Shown here: one piece after another, positions 21,185 to 31,906 of the stretch | Layout: each line of letters starts with the position of its first letter | How positions within the stretch are numbered: the stretch's first letter is position 1 | From: Siphonodentalium dalli | Lineage: Eukaryota; Mollusca; Scaphopoda; Gadilida; Siphonodentaliidae | Length of the DNA: 64,000 nucleotides | Assembly (NCBI GenBank): GCA_032622095.1 | Contig: CP136068.1 | Span: 187,851,309 to 187,915,308 of the forward strand | Reading direction: 5' to 3' | The notes under the pieces: model-generated | The model's database searches: none | Told to the model about the DNA's origin: nothing | What the model saw: the letters and a program-made list of their open reading frames with translations, nothing else | Position numbers and translations under genes: made by a program

Positions 21185-22445
21185 GCATTTATGAAGCAAT
21201 ACTCATACCGAGTCCCTGCCTCCATAACTCTGGTATATAGGGGTTAATTCAAATCCAAATTCTTAAACGTTCTCCTCAAACCACGATCTGTATCTGAACT
21301 CGAACTTCAAGAACATAGAACACTGTACTCATTGTTTTGAGTTGAAACGTATTGGCTGTATTCGTCATCTCCAGTTTAAACCTCCGAGTTTAAACCTGAT
21401 TTAAACCAATATTGACCGTCCAGCCAAACGGGGTCTAAATGGGCGTTTGTGGTCGTTCAGTGGCTAGCAGATTATATAAACCTGGTTTAAACCTACATTG
21501 ATGGTCCAGCCAAACCGGATCTAACGTTATAGTGGCTAGCTGATTCGGTGAGATGAGAATGTAGTCGAATAACTCAGTTACACCAGGCGGACAGGCGGAC
21601 AGGCGGACAGGAAATACGATTACTTAGCTCGACGATATAGAGAAATTGCTGCTAAACTATGGGTCTGTCTGGACCATGTTTAAACCAGATGTTAAGAGTG
21701 TGTCACTTAGACACGAGGTCTCTGGTTTAAAACCACGAATTAATTTAACCTTCTTCTTCTTCCGATTACAGTCCACCATCAACAGGCTGATGATTATGAC
21801 TAATTTTATTTTGGCAACGACTGGCGATAATTTCTCTTCATGATTAGGGTTTGTAATGATATAATTTAATTGATTTGAATTTGATTTGAATTTGGAAGTC
21901 ATGATTAGTTGAGTGATTCTTTACTGGGTCGAACGGGTTTTCTGTGACGTCCAGTATGGATTTAGATGGTTCATCATCATGGTCCTGAACTCATCGACTG
22001 GAATGATGGTGACTATTTCAGTTGGTATATATAGCATTCCACTCTCTTATGGTCCGGGGAAAGAAAGAACATGTGTGGTAATCGTGGTTGGAGTGTGGAA
22101 TTAGGTAGCCAGCCGCACTAGTGTGCCTGGATTCCCGTGTTGTTTTGGCATATTCATCTATAACCGGATATGACGTCAAGTGTGTGCGCTTTTGTAAACA
22201 AAAGACAAAAATGTTACAGAACATGGCTTTTGTTTACATAACACAACATACAAACTTCACAATACAATACTATTTGCGGGATATTTATGATTGGTATAAG
22301 AACAAAATATGTCTTTAATATTCTTTCTGTTTATGGCAGATTTAACGGTTGTAACTATTTTAGCAGCATACCTATAATGAAGGCAATCCATGCCTTTAAG
22401 CATTAAAGTATGTGAAGGTATCAGTCGAAGGTACACGTTATAGGC
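21185..22445. other. Low-copy DNA with diverged internal repetition
   Basis: Around 21360-21560, blocks of GTTTAAACCTGnTTTAAACC, GGTCCAGCCAAACSGG and GTGGCTAGC occur two to three times, and GGCGGACA occurs three times at 21590-21612. No convincing gene in the rest. Confidence 0.4.
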
Positions 22446-22449
22446 TTAA

Positions 22450-22779
22450 CCCTTTACCCAACAAACCGGCCAAAAACGGCCAAATAAAGCTGCAACAGCC
22501 TAAATTATCTTGGGTCTGTCTCAATAAAACCATACAAATATGGATATCATTGGAACCGGCTCCTTGACCACATTGTGATAGTTACAGTTATACCCTGTGC
22601 CAATGCATTCTCTTATATATGCGAGTCGACCATAGGTCGCCTCGCATATATAAGAGAATGCATTGGCCTAAAAAAATGTGTTAAGCCAATGCATTCTCTT
22701 ATATATGCGAGGCGACCTATGGTCGACTCGCATATATAAGAGAATGCATTGGCACAGGGCCGTTCTGTTGGGTAAAGGG
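22450..22779. mobile_element. TTAA-type MITE family A, copy 3
   Basis: TTAA (22446-22449, 22780-22783), ends CCCTTTACCCAACAAA and CTGTTGGGTAAAGGG. Hairpins at 22599-22667 and 22685-22753, separated by only 17 bp, so this shortest family A copy keeps the cassettes while losing the spacer. Confidence 0.93.
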
Positions 22780-22914
22780 TTAAACCCCCCTACTACACCG
22801 CGCTTGTTGATAGTAATTCCATACAGACATCACATATACACACACGTGCTCGGATTAAGGATTTGCATTCTTTTGGTTTAGTATAGTTTTCCCCAAGCCC
22901 GGTATTATTCTGAC

Positions 22915-23040
22915 AGATTGGCCTATTCGCATTCCAATTCGCACTACTGGTATACCGACAGTACATAATGCCTGTGCATGGCTGTATATTTTAGCAATAA
23001 GCGCCTGTTAATGAAGTACTTTGTACTGTCATGGGAAATT
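22915..23040. repeat. Dispersed repeat T, copy 1 (diverged)
   Basis: Shares AGATTGGCCTnTTCnCATTCC, TTCGCACT and AAGCGCCTGTTAATGA-like blocks with 24985-25270 and 27050-27250. Old and non-coding. Confidence 0.5.
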
Positions 23041-23239
23041 AGGAACATGCTCTTCTTTGCATCATTAATTATACAGTGTGTAAATAGTGTGCGATAAGCA
23101 AATCACTCAACCGAGTGACCCACTAAGCCTCGGAGGCGTTATTTCGTGGTTTGATTCCGATTATTGATTAATGATTACACTCCGTGCAATATGGTTCCGT
23201 AAACGAACAGACCGTAATCGTCATTTCGTGGGTGGTAGT

Positions 23240-23545
23240 CAAACTCCATGCAGCGCCCTCTACGTTCGCACTGCCACAAGGATGGTACTTTGCGGACCGA
23301 TACATCTATTTTAGCATATCGTCGGAACTATATTTAGTCACCTATTATCTTACTTTGGCCACCAAAAGTTTGCAAAAATGGTATTTCTTTCGGTATCGAT
23401 AAGAACATTATAGACTGAGCCAGGCATAGACAATTTTAATCCTAAAACATAAGAACTAAGAACACGTAAGAAATCCTTACAAAATGTCCTTATGGCAGTA
23501 ATATCTCAGCGGAGCGATGGGGGATAACTCTGCCTGGAGTTCGGG
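23240..23545. repeat. Dispersed repeat R, copy 2
   Basis: Same block order as 9236-9570, with indels and roughly 10-15 percent differences by eye. No ORF. Confidence 0.8.
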
Positions 23546-24334
23546 TGGTAGTCTGATTCTGATTCAGTAATCGGAATCAGAACTTCATAATGTAAACAAA
23601 CCGAGATTTCACCACCTCGCAGTTTTTAAAACCAACAAAACATAAGAACCCGTCCCATGTGTACAAATTAATGCAGAATATAAACTATCGATATCATAAA
23701 TATTTGAAATACGTACACAAATTTGTAGTGGCAAGTGTAAACGGGGATAATTTTACTGAAATTAGCCATTATTGATAGTAACGCTGGGGGAGCACTTCGT
23801 TTGATGGCGAAGCTTGTCAATTTCATCAGGTTAATTTCATTATACACCATACATTGCCGTCGCTAATCATCCCCACTCAAGATTTCGGTGTTAAGTGGGT
23901 CAATGTGAATCACTCTTCCAAAATGATCCCCCCGGTGTTGAGTGTATTGCTTATCGCACACTCTTCACGCACTGTGCGTAGAAGCATGTCATCTCTTTTC
24001 TTCAGGTTTATACAATGGCTTGACCATAGAACACTGGTTTAGAAGGAACTAACTGTATTCCACAGGCCACATCAGTGTTAACGTTTGCCCATGGCGCCAC
24101 GCACACGCTAAATTCGACATTTCCGAAGTGCACAATGCATAATACATGTATAAGGTCGTGAAGACCAACCAACCGATACCCTTTGCCACGTAGGAGTACT
24201 TTCCGAGCCACGTCTTTTTCAACTTTCAACATATGCTTTTCACACTATACGCCTCTTTTTCAAACCTGCACATTATCACTCCATTGTTTGGACACGAACA
24301 CATTTCAGACTATGGAATTCGAAACCCACACTTT
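23546..24334. other. No repeat; one weak minus-strand ORF
   Basis: The ORF at 24232-24008 (minus, 74 codons) has protein-like composition and no low complexity, but no motif I recognise, and it lacks visible splice sites that would make it an exon. Nothing else stands out. Confidence 0.25.
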
Positions 24335-24425
24335 TTACATTATGACTAAATATATAGTTCCGATATATAAAAATAGATGTATCGGTCCGCAAAGAACCAT
24401 CCTTGTGACAGTGCATGGAGTTTGG
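24335..24425. repeat. Inverted fragment of repeat R
   Basis: AGTTCCGATATATAAAAATA, TGTATCGGTCCGCAAAG and ACCATCCTTGTG are the complement of the repeat R centre. Confidence 0.7.
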
Positions 24426-24984
24426 CCGTGGGCATTATATTTTTTTAATTTGTAAAGTTATTTGAAATATTATACGCCAATCGCGTGCCAGGATGTTTTA
24501 ACTCGTCAGTGATTCGGGTTACTTGCAAAAAATCAAAGGGACATAATTCTACTTATTTAGTTCATTCTAACCACTGAGACTAAAAAGATAGAAATTTATC
24601 TTGGGGCATATCCCATTTTGTGTTAAGACGTCTGACTGTTACTTACGTTACCCCGACCCCGTGGATGACACTTTAATATAGCGATCGAGTGCATGCACAT
24701 GCAGTTAAATCAATTAAATGTATCCCCAAATGGTTCAGCATCCCTCTGCCTTAGTAGATTTCCCTCCCCAGTGTTTTAATCTGTTTAATCTCAATAAACC
24801 CGTACATATGCATATATTATTTGAGACATGTACATGTATGATGTGTGATATGCAATTAATAAATACAAGCGATCAAGCAAATTACATAAACGAAACACAA
24901 ACCAATTCTCGCAATTAACATCGGCATTATATTATCATGTATTCGCTCTATAAGTTAAGATATTCTCATTTTGTGCCGCTAGAT
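24426..24984. other. No gene or clear repeat seen
   Basis: AT-rich low-copy DNA. Confidence 0.35.
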
Positions 24985-25270
24985 TGGCCTCTTCACATTC
25001 CTGTTCGCACTGTACTGACAGCTCATATAATGCTAGTGGCTATAATCCAGTGATAAGAACCTGCTAATTAGTTGCTAAGGACTCGCATAAAACCATCCCC
25101 TGTCTACCATTCATTATGGAGCACCACCACAGCATGTAATATTTTGCCTCCCTCAATAGAGGCACTTCAGGCTTACCATAAGACCACCCCTGTCTATCAT
25201 TCATTATGGAACTGAGCATCATCAATTAAGGCACATCAGTCGTACCATAATTTTTATTTAGCCCCACTCG
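24985..25270. repeat. Dispersed repeat T, copy 2
   Basis: Shares ACCTGCTAATTAG, CATTCATTATGGA and GGCACTTCAG-type blocks with 27050-27250; a TACCATAAGACCACCCCTGT-like block is repeated internally (about 25087 and 25176). Confidence 0.5.
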
Positions 25271-25334
25271 ACCACATAACACTGAGACTGAAAAATAGAG
25301 GTAGGTTTCCAGCATATCTCCTTTTTATGTTTAA

Positions 25335-25475
25335 AGATGCACAATCCGATTAAATTAGTATTTATTTCGTTGGGGGGGGGGGGGTAAATATACTTGATTC
25401 GAGTCGAGGAACCAACCCATCAAAGCTCAGAGTTATTTGATATCGATTTTTTAAAATCTGTTATTTTTCACCACC
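25335..25475. mobile_element. TTAA-type MITE family D, 5' fragment
   Basis: TTAA at 25331-25334, then AGATGCACAATCCGATTAA, a G-run of 12, ATTCGAGTCGAGGAACC and CATCAAAGCTCAGAG. Family similarity fades after about 25475; no far end is visible. Confidence 0.7.
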
Positions 25476-26166
25476 GGGGATATTTGTCGGTCTGGCAAAA
25501 ATCAGCTGACTTATTACAGAAGAGTTCAGGCATGCGCACACGCCGTTACAAGAGGTCACGTAAGGTCACTGTTCCATATACGATCAGCGCATCGGTGGCG
25601 ATCGCAAATTAATTCACAATGAAAAAACGATTAAAAGAATCGCCAACAACAATAATACGGTATGTTGTGATGGTTGACTGCGGATACAACCATCCATTCT
25701 ACTTATTTATGAATCGGTAATCATGTTTTTCCCCCCATGCAAATATACAGGTTATATGGCACCATGCTGGTTACACTATGGAAATATTATGTGTTTACAT
25801 TCGTGACAACTTTTCACATGACAATCCCCTGATCAGGTGACCCAGCTGTACCAATGTTCCTACATATATTTTAAGCTGATAATGGGCGCTCTTTATTGAG
25901 CATCTATCGCATGACACACTACGGGTCAATTTGTACACGTGTTTAAATTTACACCGACCAGATTGCAACCATTTTGGGTATTTAATTCATTAATTATTTA
26001 GTTATATTATATATTATTGCTCTTTTAAGACACCTGATGTCAACGGGACATATCTAATAAGATTCCCCGGGTCAAATTACTCATATGTACATATTTTTAG
26101 CTCCGAGGATCCAACAGTTTGGTCGCCTCTAGCCAAAATATATATAAAATAATCAGTAGTGTCCTT
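25476..26166. other. No gene or clear repeat seen
   Basis: AT-rich low-copy DNA with no credible ORF. Confidence 0.35.
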
Positions 26167-26170
26167 TTAA

Positions 26171-26763
26171 AGGGATACTGTACCCAAATGTTGTTGTTGG
26201 TTTCTATAGTCTCTGAGTCGGAGAATAAGGTAACAATTTTTCCATTATTTGAAAGTCTGTTGAGTACGAAGTAGTGTTACGGATGGCAAATTTACCGGAA
26301 TGCAAAAATACAAATTGTTGTTGTCGAGTAATTTTTGTACAGTTTTCAACCAAATGTATCAAATAAAAGTTATATTATATATGCATACTAGTCCCATGTA
26401 CTCATTTATGTTATTTTATCGTCACTAGTCAGTGAGTGGCTTGGTTTTTCTCCCCGTATCAGCATAATGTTTCAAACGATCGTGTGTGCAATGGGTTTAC
26501 TAATCCAGTATCCCTCAATTATAATTTGATTACGTCTTGTACAAGGAAATTCGTATTTTAATTTACGCCATTTTATGGCTCCAGCCATAAATTCAATTTA
26601 TATTAAATTATTAACTTTTAAATTATTAAATTTTAAGGTAGCCTATTAACCTGAGTGTTTACAGAATACATCTTCGACTCAAATTACTTATGTTTCTATA
26701 TATTATCGATAATATATCGTTGTTATCACCGGAAATTTATTGAAAATGGCGTACAGTACCCCT
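26171..26763. mobile_element. TTAA-type MITE family E, copy 2
   Basis: 593 bp, TTAA at 26167-26170 and 26764-26767, ends AGGGATACTGTAC and GTACAGTACCCCT. Very similar to 14277-14868 along its whole length. Confidence 0.92.
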
Positions 26764-26767
26764 TTAA

Positions 26768-27716
26768 GACATCTGCGATGATCGGGACCTATCTGATAAC
26801 GCTCCCCGAGTCAATTTACTTCCATATACAAATTTACATTAAAAGTTGTAGTGCGACCCCGAGCCGAGCTGTAGTGCGACCCCGAGGCCGAGCCCGGTAA
26901 AAGGTGTAGTTGAGAATTTCAATTTCGTTTATTGGCGTTTACATTATGTCAATAATGTTGATTTTTGGCTTGTGATAAACTATGCCAATTAAAAATAACA
27001 GAAATGAAACAGATTCTATAATTACAATCATGGGTATATAATATATTATTTTGAGCGCGTTACCATTTCTGACTATGGTTTTCTTGTTAGTATAGATAAA
27101 CGCCTGCTAATGAGTTATTGTGGTCTCGTATTCCGTGAGACCAAACTCTTCTCTGCCATCTTTCATGATGGCCCATCATCCCAGCATGTCATTCTTTTGC
27201 TCAATGAAGGCACTTCAGCTTTATGCAAATATGATTGAGTACCACTCGACCGCGGTACAGTGAGTTCCGAAAAAAACTGCAGTTTATTATGTCTAATTAC
27301 ATGAAGTGTTTGTTCTTGTTGGCGGGCGTTCGTTCAATATAGTATCGAACAAGCATAGCTGATAGACATGAGCAGTGAAGCCATTCCTAAGGAGTATGTA
27401 ATGTAGCTTATATACATGTAGAACATTAGTAGCGATGTTAGGTGCACACAAACGCACACCGTGCGTGGGACGGGTATGTCTGGGCAGGACCATCGAACTT
27501 ACAGTTCAGTCATTGTCAGCAATCACATACTCTCACATGCAATATCACCCGATCTCACTAATACCCTTATATTTGTTACTAGTTATAATCAGAAGTTGTT
27601 CGACTGCATGTGCATGGATGGATAACAATGTATCAAAAGTCACACATTGTCCGTATATATGTGTTTTATAGTTTTGTTTTAGTTTTGATTTTCTCAATTA
27701 TCCCATATGTAATCGT
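26768..27716. other. Repeat T copy 3 and low-copy DNA
   Basis: A small direct duplication, GTAGTGCGACCCCGAG, occurs at 26850 and 26871. Repeat T copy 3 covers about 27050-27250. The rest up to the retrotransposon shows no gene. Confidence 0.4.
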
Positions 27717-28224
27717 TGTCCTATAATCGGCCGTAGATCGTCTCTCCACGTTGGGAACACAGGTTCAGACACAGTTTTGTAGATACACAATCTTTTATTG
27801 TAACATCAAGAATGCATGGATATATATTTACCACAACAACTTTCACAAAGCTAGCAGGTTGAGAAGTCGCCTGAAGTCTGTCGTGGGGCCAATCAGTCAC
27901 TTAGAGAATTACAACCGAAAAGCCACGACCAAAAGCAAACATACTATTTTATTCCAACTTTCTCCCCAAGTCACATGACTGGTCTCTGATACGATATACT
28001 CACAGCCAATTCCAGGCCAGTAACTTCTTATTCGTTATTCTCTCAGACCAGTGAAGGGGTTTCCACGTGACATTGATCTGTTTCCAAACATATGATTCGA
28101 TATACTTCTGAACCAGTAAAGTCGTGGTCCCACACTACTATTGATCAGTTGGTAATTGGTTTTATTAACCTACTCTACACAGACCTTCAGGCAAATATTA
28201 ACCCCGACATTCCACTATAGCACA
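27717..28224 (-). repeat. 3' LTR of the Gypsy element
   Basis: 508 bp, apparently identical to 36356-36863. On the minus strand it runs TGTGCTATAGTGG to GGACA. It contains a TATA-like TAAATATATA (27821-27830) and an AATAAA (27794-27799) close downstream of it. Confidence 0.96.
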
Positions 28225-28242
28225 CACGTCCCTTTTTTTTTT
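28225..28242 (-). other. Polypurine tract of the Gypsy element
   Basis: On the minus strand, a run of A followed by GGGACGTG sits immediately upstream of the 3' LTR. This is the expected site and composition for plus-strand DNA priming. Confidence 0.75.
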
Positions 28243-28730
28243 CGAGTTTAATTATTTAAGTAAACTAACAACTCCACCGTTGCAATCGGTTTCGTTGATT
28301 AAGTTATCTGAAAATATCAAATTTCTTCATTCCACTGTTAGGGTTTGCAACCCCTTCCAGTTCTTCTTGACCATATTGAAATATCAAGCGTTTCCAACTG
28401 CTCCCAACCCCTTAACGAACATCAATTTATAATTAAATCTCCTAACTACAACTTCATAATTTCTTTATCCTCCCTCGTTCTTCAACGATTTCTTGTACCA
28501 ATTGTACAATATTCAGCTCAATTCCACAAATTGCATATACGAATACAATTACATTTCATTACATACACAATTTCAGTACAAGAATACAATTACATGTTGT
28601 TACATACACAATGTTGAATACACCAATATCATTACTAATAATACCTAACATTGAAATACAATAGTGCACTATATCATAATACATTCAATGTTCAATAACT
28701 GAGAGTTAAATCAGTAACAGGACTCCCACC
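28243..28730 (-). other. Untranslated region between env and the 3' LTR
   Basis: About 490 bp of AT-rich DNA without a credible ORF; it contains two imperfect copies of ATACAATTACATnTnnTTACATACACAAT near 28548-28615. Confidence 0.5.
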
Positions 28731-30698
28731 TTAATTTCCTAAGAATGGGGCCCTTCTATTCTCGTTATCGATTTTATGTCTGACTTCGTCATCAGATCTG
28801 CCCTCTAACTGGGTTCGTTTAATACTCGCTAATAACGCCGCCAACGGCGATTCCACGGGCACAGGCCTAGGCTCAAGTTTCTTTCTCAAACTGGGAAGAT
28901 TTATTGAGTTATACGTTAATGGCGGGAGATTAATTTGAGCCTGTGTAGTTAAAGTTGAACTTGTCCTGGCTGTCAACGGCAACTCGGGTGGAACTATTAT
29001 GTCACCTCCCAGTTCCAATGGTCCTTCCAAAGAAGGATATAGTTGACTAAAAGGTTGCATTGGTGGCATCATTAACCCCGCCCCTTCTGACAAGTTATTA
29101 TTAACTCTGGACTCCACATTCATTCTAGCCTCATTCTCAACCCTCGATTTAAAATCAAATATAGGGCGATGTCGTCTAGGTGGTTTTCCAGGGTAGTCAT
29201 TCTTCATTTGGTGTTCTATTCCTGTCCCTTCAGCCATATCTACGTACGCGGTAGGTGAAGCTGGTGCCGCTGTTGTCTCCTGGACGTGTTCTGTCACCCT
29301 GTCATTTTTAAACACCACTAAACTAGATTTACCCTTATTCGATTCAGTGCGTGTTTTGTTTAACATACCATTTAGCACTCTTTTACAGAGACGAAATAAG
29401 GCCCTTCGAAAACAACATACCAATAATATTATGACAATTAATATTACACTTATTGACACTGGGTATGCATTACTTCGAAACCACACTCGGGGCTGAAAAA
29501 ACTCGGCACCATGTGATACAGAACGCAGTTCTTCTACTAAGGCATTCATGGGTATCTCTTTAATTTCTTTCAACTTCCCCGGTATTGTTATGTTTTGTAA
29601 ATTCGAAATCCCTTCCAACACGGGTTTCCATATTTTCAACTGTACCTCGTGATATTTCGGTAACAATTCATTTTCTACAGCACTTATTAAATTATCCGTG
29701 ATATTCTCGTTTGAAAAGGCAATTAATTTCAAATGTGCCGCTGTCGCCACACATTTACTTGGTAATATGAGAAAATCGATGGGTGGACGTATTATTTTTG
29801 TGGACAATTCCGCACCCGAGTGTCCACATGACATGGCAAAATGAATTCGATTTTGTGTCGCTATCGCAAACAGATTTCCCGTGAGTCGGTGTGCATATGG
29901 TAACATCATATTCGGCTGAACGACAGTCGTACACGTACGCGAAATTTGCTCGTCTGTTCCCAAGAACAATGCTACCTCGCAAATTCGGTTAGGATCTGCT
30001 CGATAAATTATTCCATTCAAATCACAAAACGGCATTTGATCCCTCAAACAGATTGCTGTATCCTCTACAAATGTATATTTCGTTTGTCCCACGTCCATAG
30101 CCAAATAATTAGCACTCAGTCTGTAATTAGCTATCATTGTGTCAAATTTGTGCGGTAATTGTTTATTTGGATAGCCTGTTAATGGATATGGTAAACTGTG
30201 CATGCGGTGAATGGTATATTGTTCTCGGACATCTAATAATGGCACTTGAACGATCAGAATTATTTTCCTATCAGTCAACACTGTATGTACGGATAATTTT
30301 TGATAATAAAACCACATTTGTGTGTCCAAGTCAAATGGCATTTTTAAATAGTTAGGAACTTTTGGCTGCAGTGTTCTCAACGCCAATGATAATTGACTTA
30401 CGCTAATCACACTTGGTGTTAGTCTCTGGGCTACCAAAGGATTTAACTGCGTATGCAAGCGCGTTAAATAAATCTTTGCATCCAGTACTTGTTGTGTTAT
30501 TTCGCGGACTACAAGCTGTAGCCTACCAAACATTTGAGTGAAAAATTCCAAATAGGTTATCCGTCTTTCTGATCGTGTTAATCTACTATCTAGTTTCCTT
30601 CTGAGATCTTCAAAATTGTCGATTACCATATTTAATGTATGTCTATTTTGAATTACACGAGTTTGTGTTATATTAATAACACTTAAGCTTTTCTCCAC
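28731..30698 (-). CDS. env: Env-like glycoprotein, C-terminal frame
   Basis: A long minus-strand frame (655 codons if the first codon, GTG, is counted) that continues the envelope protein after a frame break with 30683-31327. It has a heptad-like N-terminal region, an ectodomain with cysteines at about 217, 225, 240, 256, 291 and 316, a hydrophobic anchor at about 412-429, then CCFRR and an unusually long basic and Pro-rich tail of about 225 residues. Organisation matches the F2/F1 type fusion proteins of errantiviruses (established for that group); no attachment function can be read. It has no ATG of its own at the junction, so it is expected to be expressed only by frameshift, or to be inactive. 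Confidence 0.8.
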   Translation of the reverse strand: MEKSLSVINITQTRVIQNRHTLNMVIDNFEDLRRKLDSRLTRSERRITYLEFFTQMFGRLQLVVREITQQVLDAKIYLTRLHTQLNPLVAQRLTPSVISVSQLSLALRTLQPKVPNYLKMPFDLDTQMWFYYQKLSVHTVLTDRKIILIVQVPLLDVREQYTIHRMHSLPYPLTGYPNKQLPHKFDTMIANYRLSANYLAMDVGQTKYTFVEDTAICLRDQMPFCDLNGIIYRADPNRICEVALFLGTDEQISRTCTTVVQPNMMLPYAHRLTGNLFAIATQNRIHFAMSCGHSGAELSTKIIRPPIDFLILPSKCVATAAHLKLIAFSNENITDNLISAVENELLPKYHEVQLKIWKPVLEGISNLQNITIPGKLKEIKEIPMNALVEELRSVSHGAEFFQPRVWFRSNAYPVSISVILIVIILLVCCFRRALFRLCKRVLNGMLNKTRTESNKGKSSLVVFKNDRVTEHVQETTAAPASPTAYVDMAEGTGIEHQMKNDYPGKPPRRHRPIFDFKSRVENEARMNVESRVNNNLSEGAGLMMPPMQPFSQLYPSLEGPLELGGDIIVPPELPLTARTSSTLTTQAQINLPPLTYNSINLPSLRKKLEPRPVPVESPLAALLASIKRTQLEGRSDDEVRHKIDNENRRAPFLGN

Positions 30699-31327
30699 AA
30701 CATGTTTATTCTTCTTTGATTGGTTTGTAATTCATGTAAGCTGTCTATAATTGGTTCTAAATCATCAGAAGATAACGTTCCAAATAAATAACTGCTAACC
30801 GTTCCAATAAAACCAAACGGGGCTCCACGTTTTTGTCGAGTACGTGTACCAGTATGAAGTTGTTTATATTCTTTAAACTGTTTTATTATATGATCCAATT
30901 CACCTTGCACCGTTTCCAATTCACTAGTTAAACCTTCAAATAATTTTATAAAATTATTCGTTACTTCCATATCCCGCATCGTTTCCTCCGCTAAATATTT
31001 ATCAAAGTTCTTTTCAACAGTATTTTGAGTCCAAAACTCCGCTATGTTATGTTCGATATATTTTGCGTTGTAACTATGTTTCACATTTACTTTTGTTATT
31101 GACAACTGGGCATTCTCAATGCTTTTTTCCAAAGACTTCAAAAATGTCTGGAACGGTTGTAAATCTATTACAAATCCAAGATTCCATTTTGCTGAATTCA
31201 TATAAATCAGTTTCAGCTTTTCAAATATAACATTATGCCTCGCTGTAATAGTCCCACTTGGTTGTTCGGGTTCTAGTTGAACGGTGTTTAATAATGCAAA
31301 CAGAAGAAGTAGACTTTTTGATTCCAT
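30683..31327 (-). CDS. env: Env-like glycoprotein, N-terminal frame
   Basis: A 214-codon ORF from an ATG. Residues 1-18 form a signal peptide (MESKSLLLLFALLNTVQL). A furin-type site, RTRQKR, lies at 162-167, followed by a Gly/Phe-rich stretch (GAPFGFIGTVSSYLFGTL) and then SSDD, the fusion-peptide arrangement of errantivirus and baculovirus F-like envelopes. It ends in a stop that overlaps the start of the 28731-30698 frame by 16 bp in a different frame. The break looks like a single-base indel within a short GT-rich stretch; programmed frameshifting is possible but no classical slippery heptamer is evident to me. Confidence 0.82.
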   Translation of the reverse strand: MESKSLLLLFALLNTVQLEPEQPSGTITARHNVIFEKLKLIYMNSAKWNLGFVIDLQPFQTFLKSLEKSIENAQLSITKVNVKHSYNAKYIEHNIAEFWTQNTVEKNFDKYLAEETMRDMEVTNNFIKLFEGLTSELETVQGELDHIIKQFKEYKQLHTGTRTRQKRGAPFGFIGTVSSYLFGTLSSDDLEPIIDSLHELQTNQRRINMLWRKA

Positions 31328-31906
31328 CTGAAAAACAATGAGAATTCGTATCAGCTTACTAACCCACTTTTATTTTCAATTTGTTCACTACACGATCAAT
31401 TCCAACATAAGATTCCATTATTTCTACACTCGACCAATTTACTTATACTTTCCAATCCCTTTCCAATTTGTTTATTCCAATTTGTTTATTTGTTTCCGTT
31501 CTTGGTAAATGACTCTGTTATTAAGCCTTATTTAAGCAGATATCATTCAATTACTCCACCAAATTGTTTACGCTTTTCCATTCCACATTACCATTTACTT
31601 ACCATAACTTCGTCCGTGATACATAGCTCTTCTAAAATCTTATCTACACAGATATACTATTCAATTATCTGACAATTTTACTTCCATACGAAAACAACTT
31701 ATCTAGACTTTGCAAACCCATTTACAATTTGCAAACCCATTTACAATCTTACCTACTTATAATATTTTTGTGTTATAAATGGCTATTTCTATGGCCTATA
31801 TATAAGAAGTTTATATTCAATTATATCTGACCCACATTACATTCAATTAATTGCTTCTTGTGACAATTTTTCTCGTTTACAATTTTTATCATACCCCCAA
31901 AACTCA
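31328..31906 (-). other. Non-coding remnant between pol and env
   Basis: About 580 bp of AT-rich sequence where RNase H and integrase would be encoded in an intact element. It has short direct repeats (CCAATTTGTTTATT, near 31456-31490; GCAAACCCATTTACAAT, near 31714-31745) and no integrase motifs such as HHCC or DDE on either strand. Confidence 0.7.

Noticed and set aside
31328-31906. Integrase hidden in another frame
   Set aside because: No open frame of useful length and no HHCC or DDE-type residues on the minus strand.
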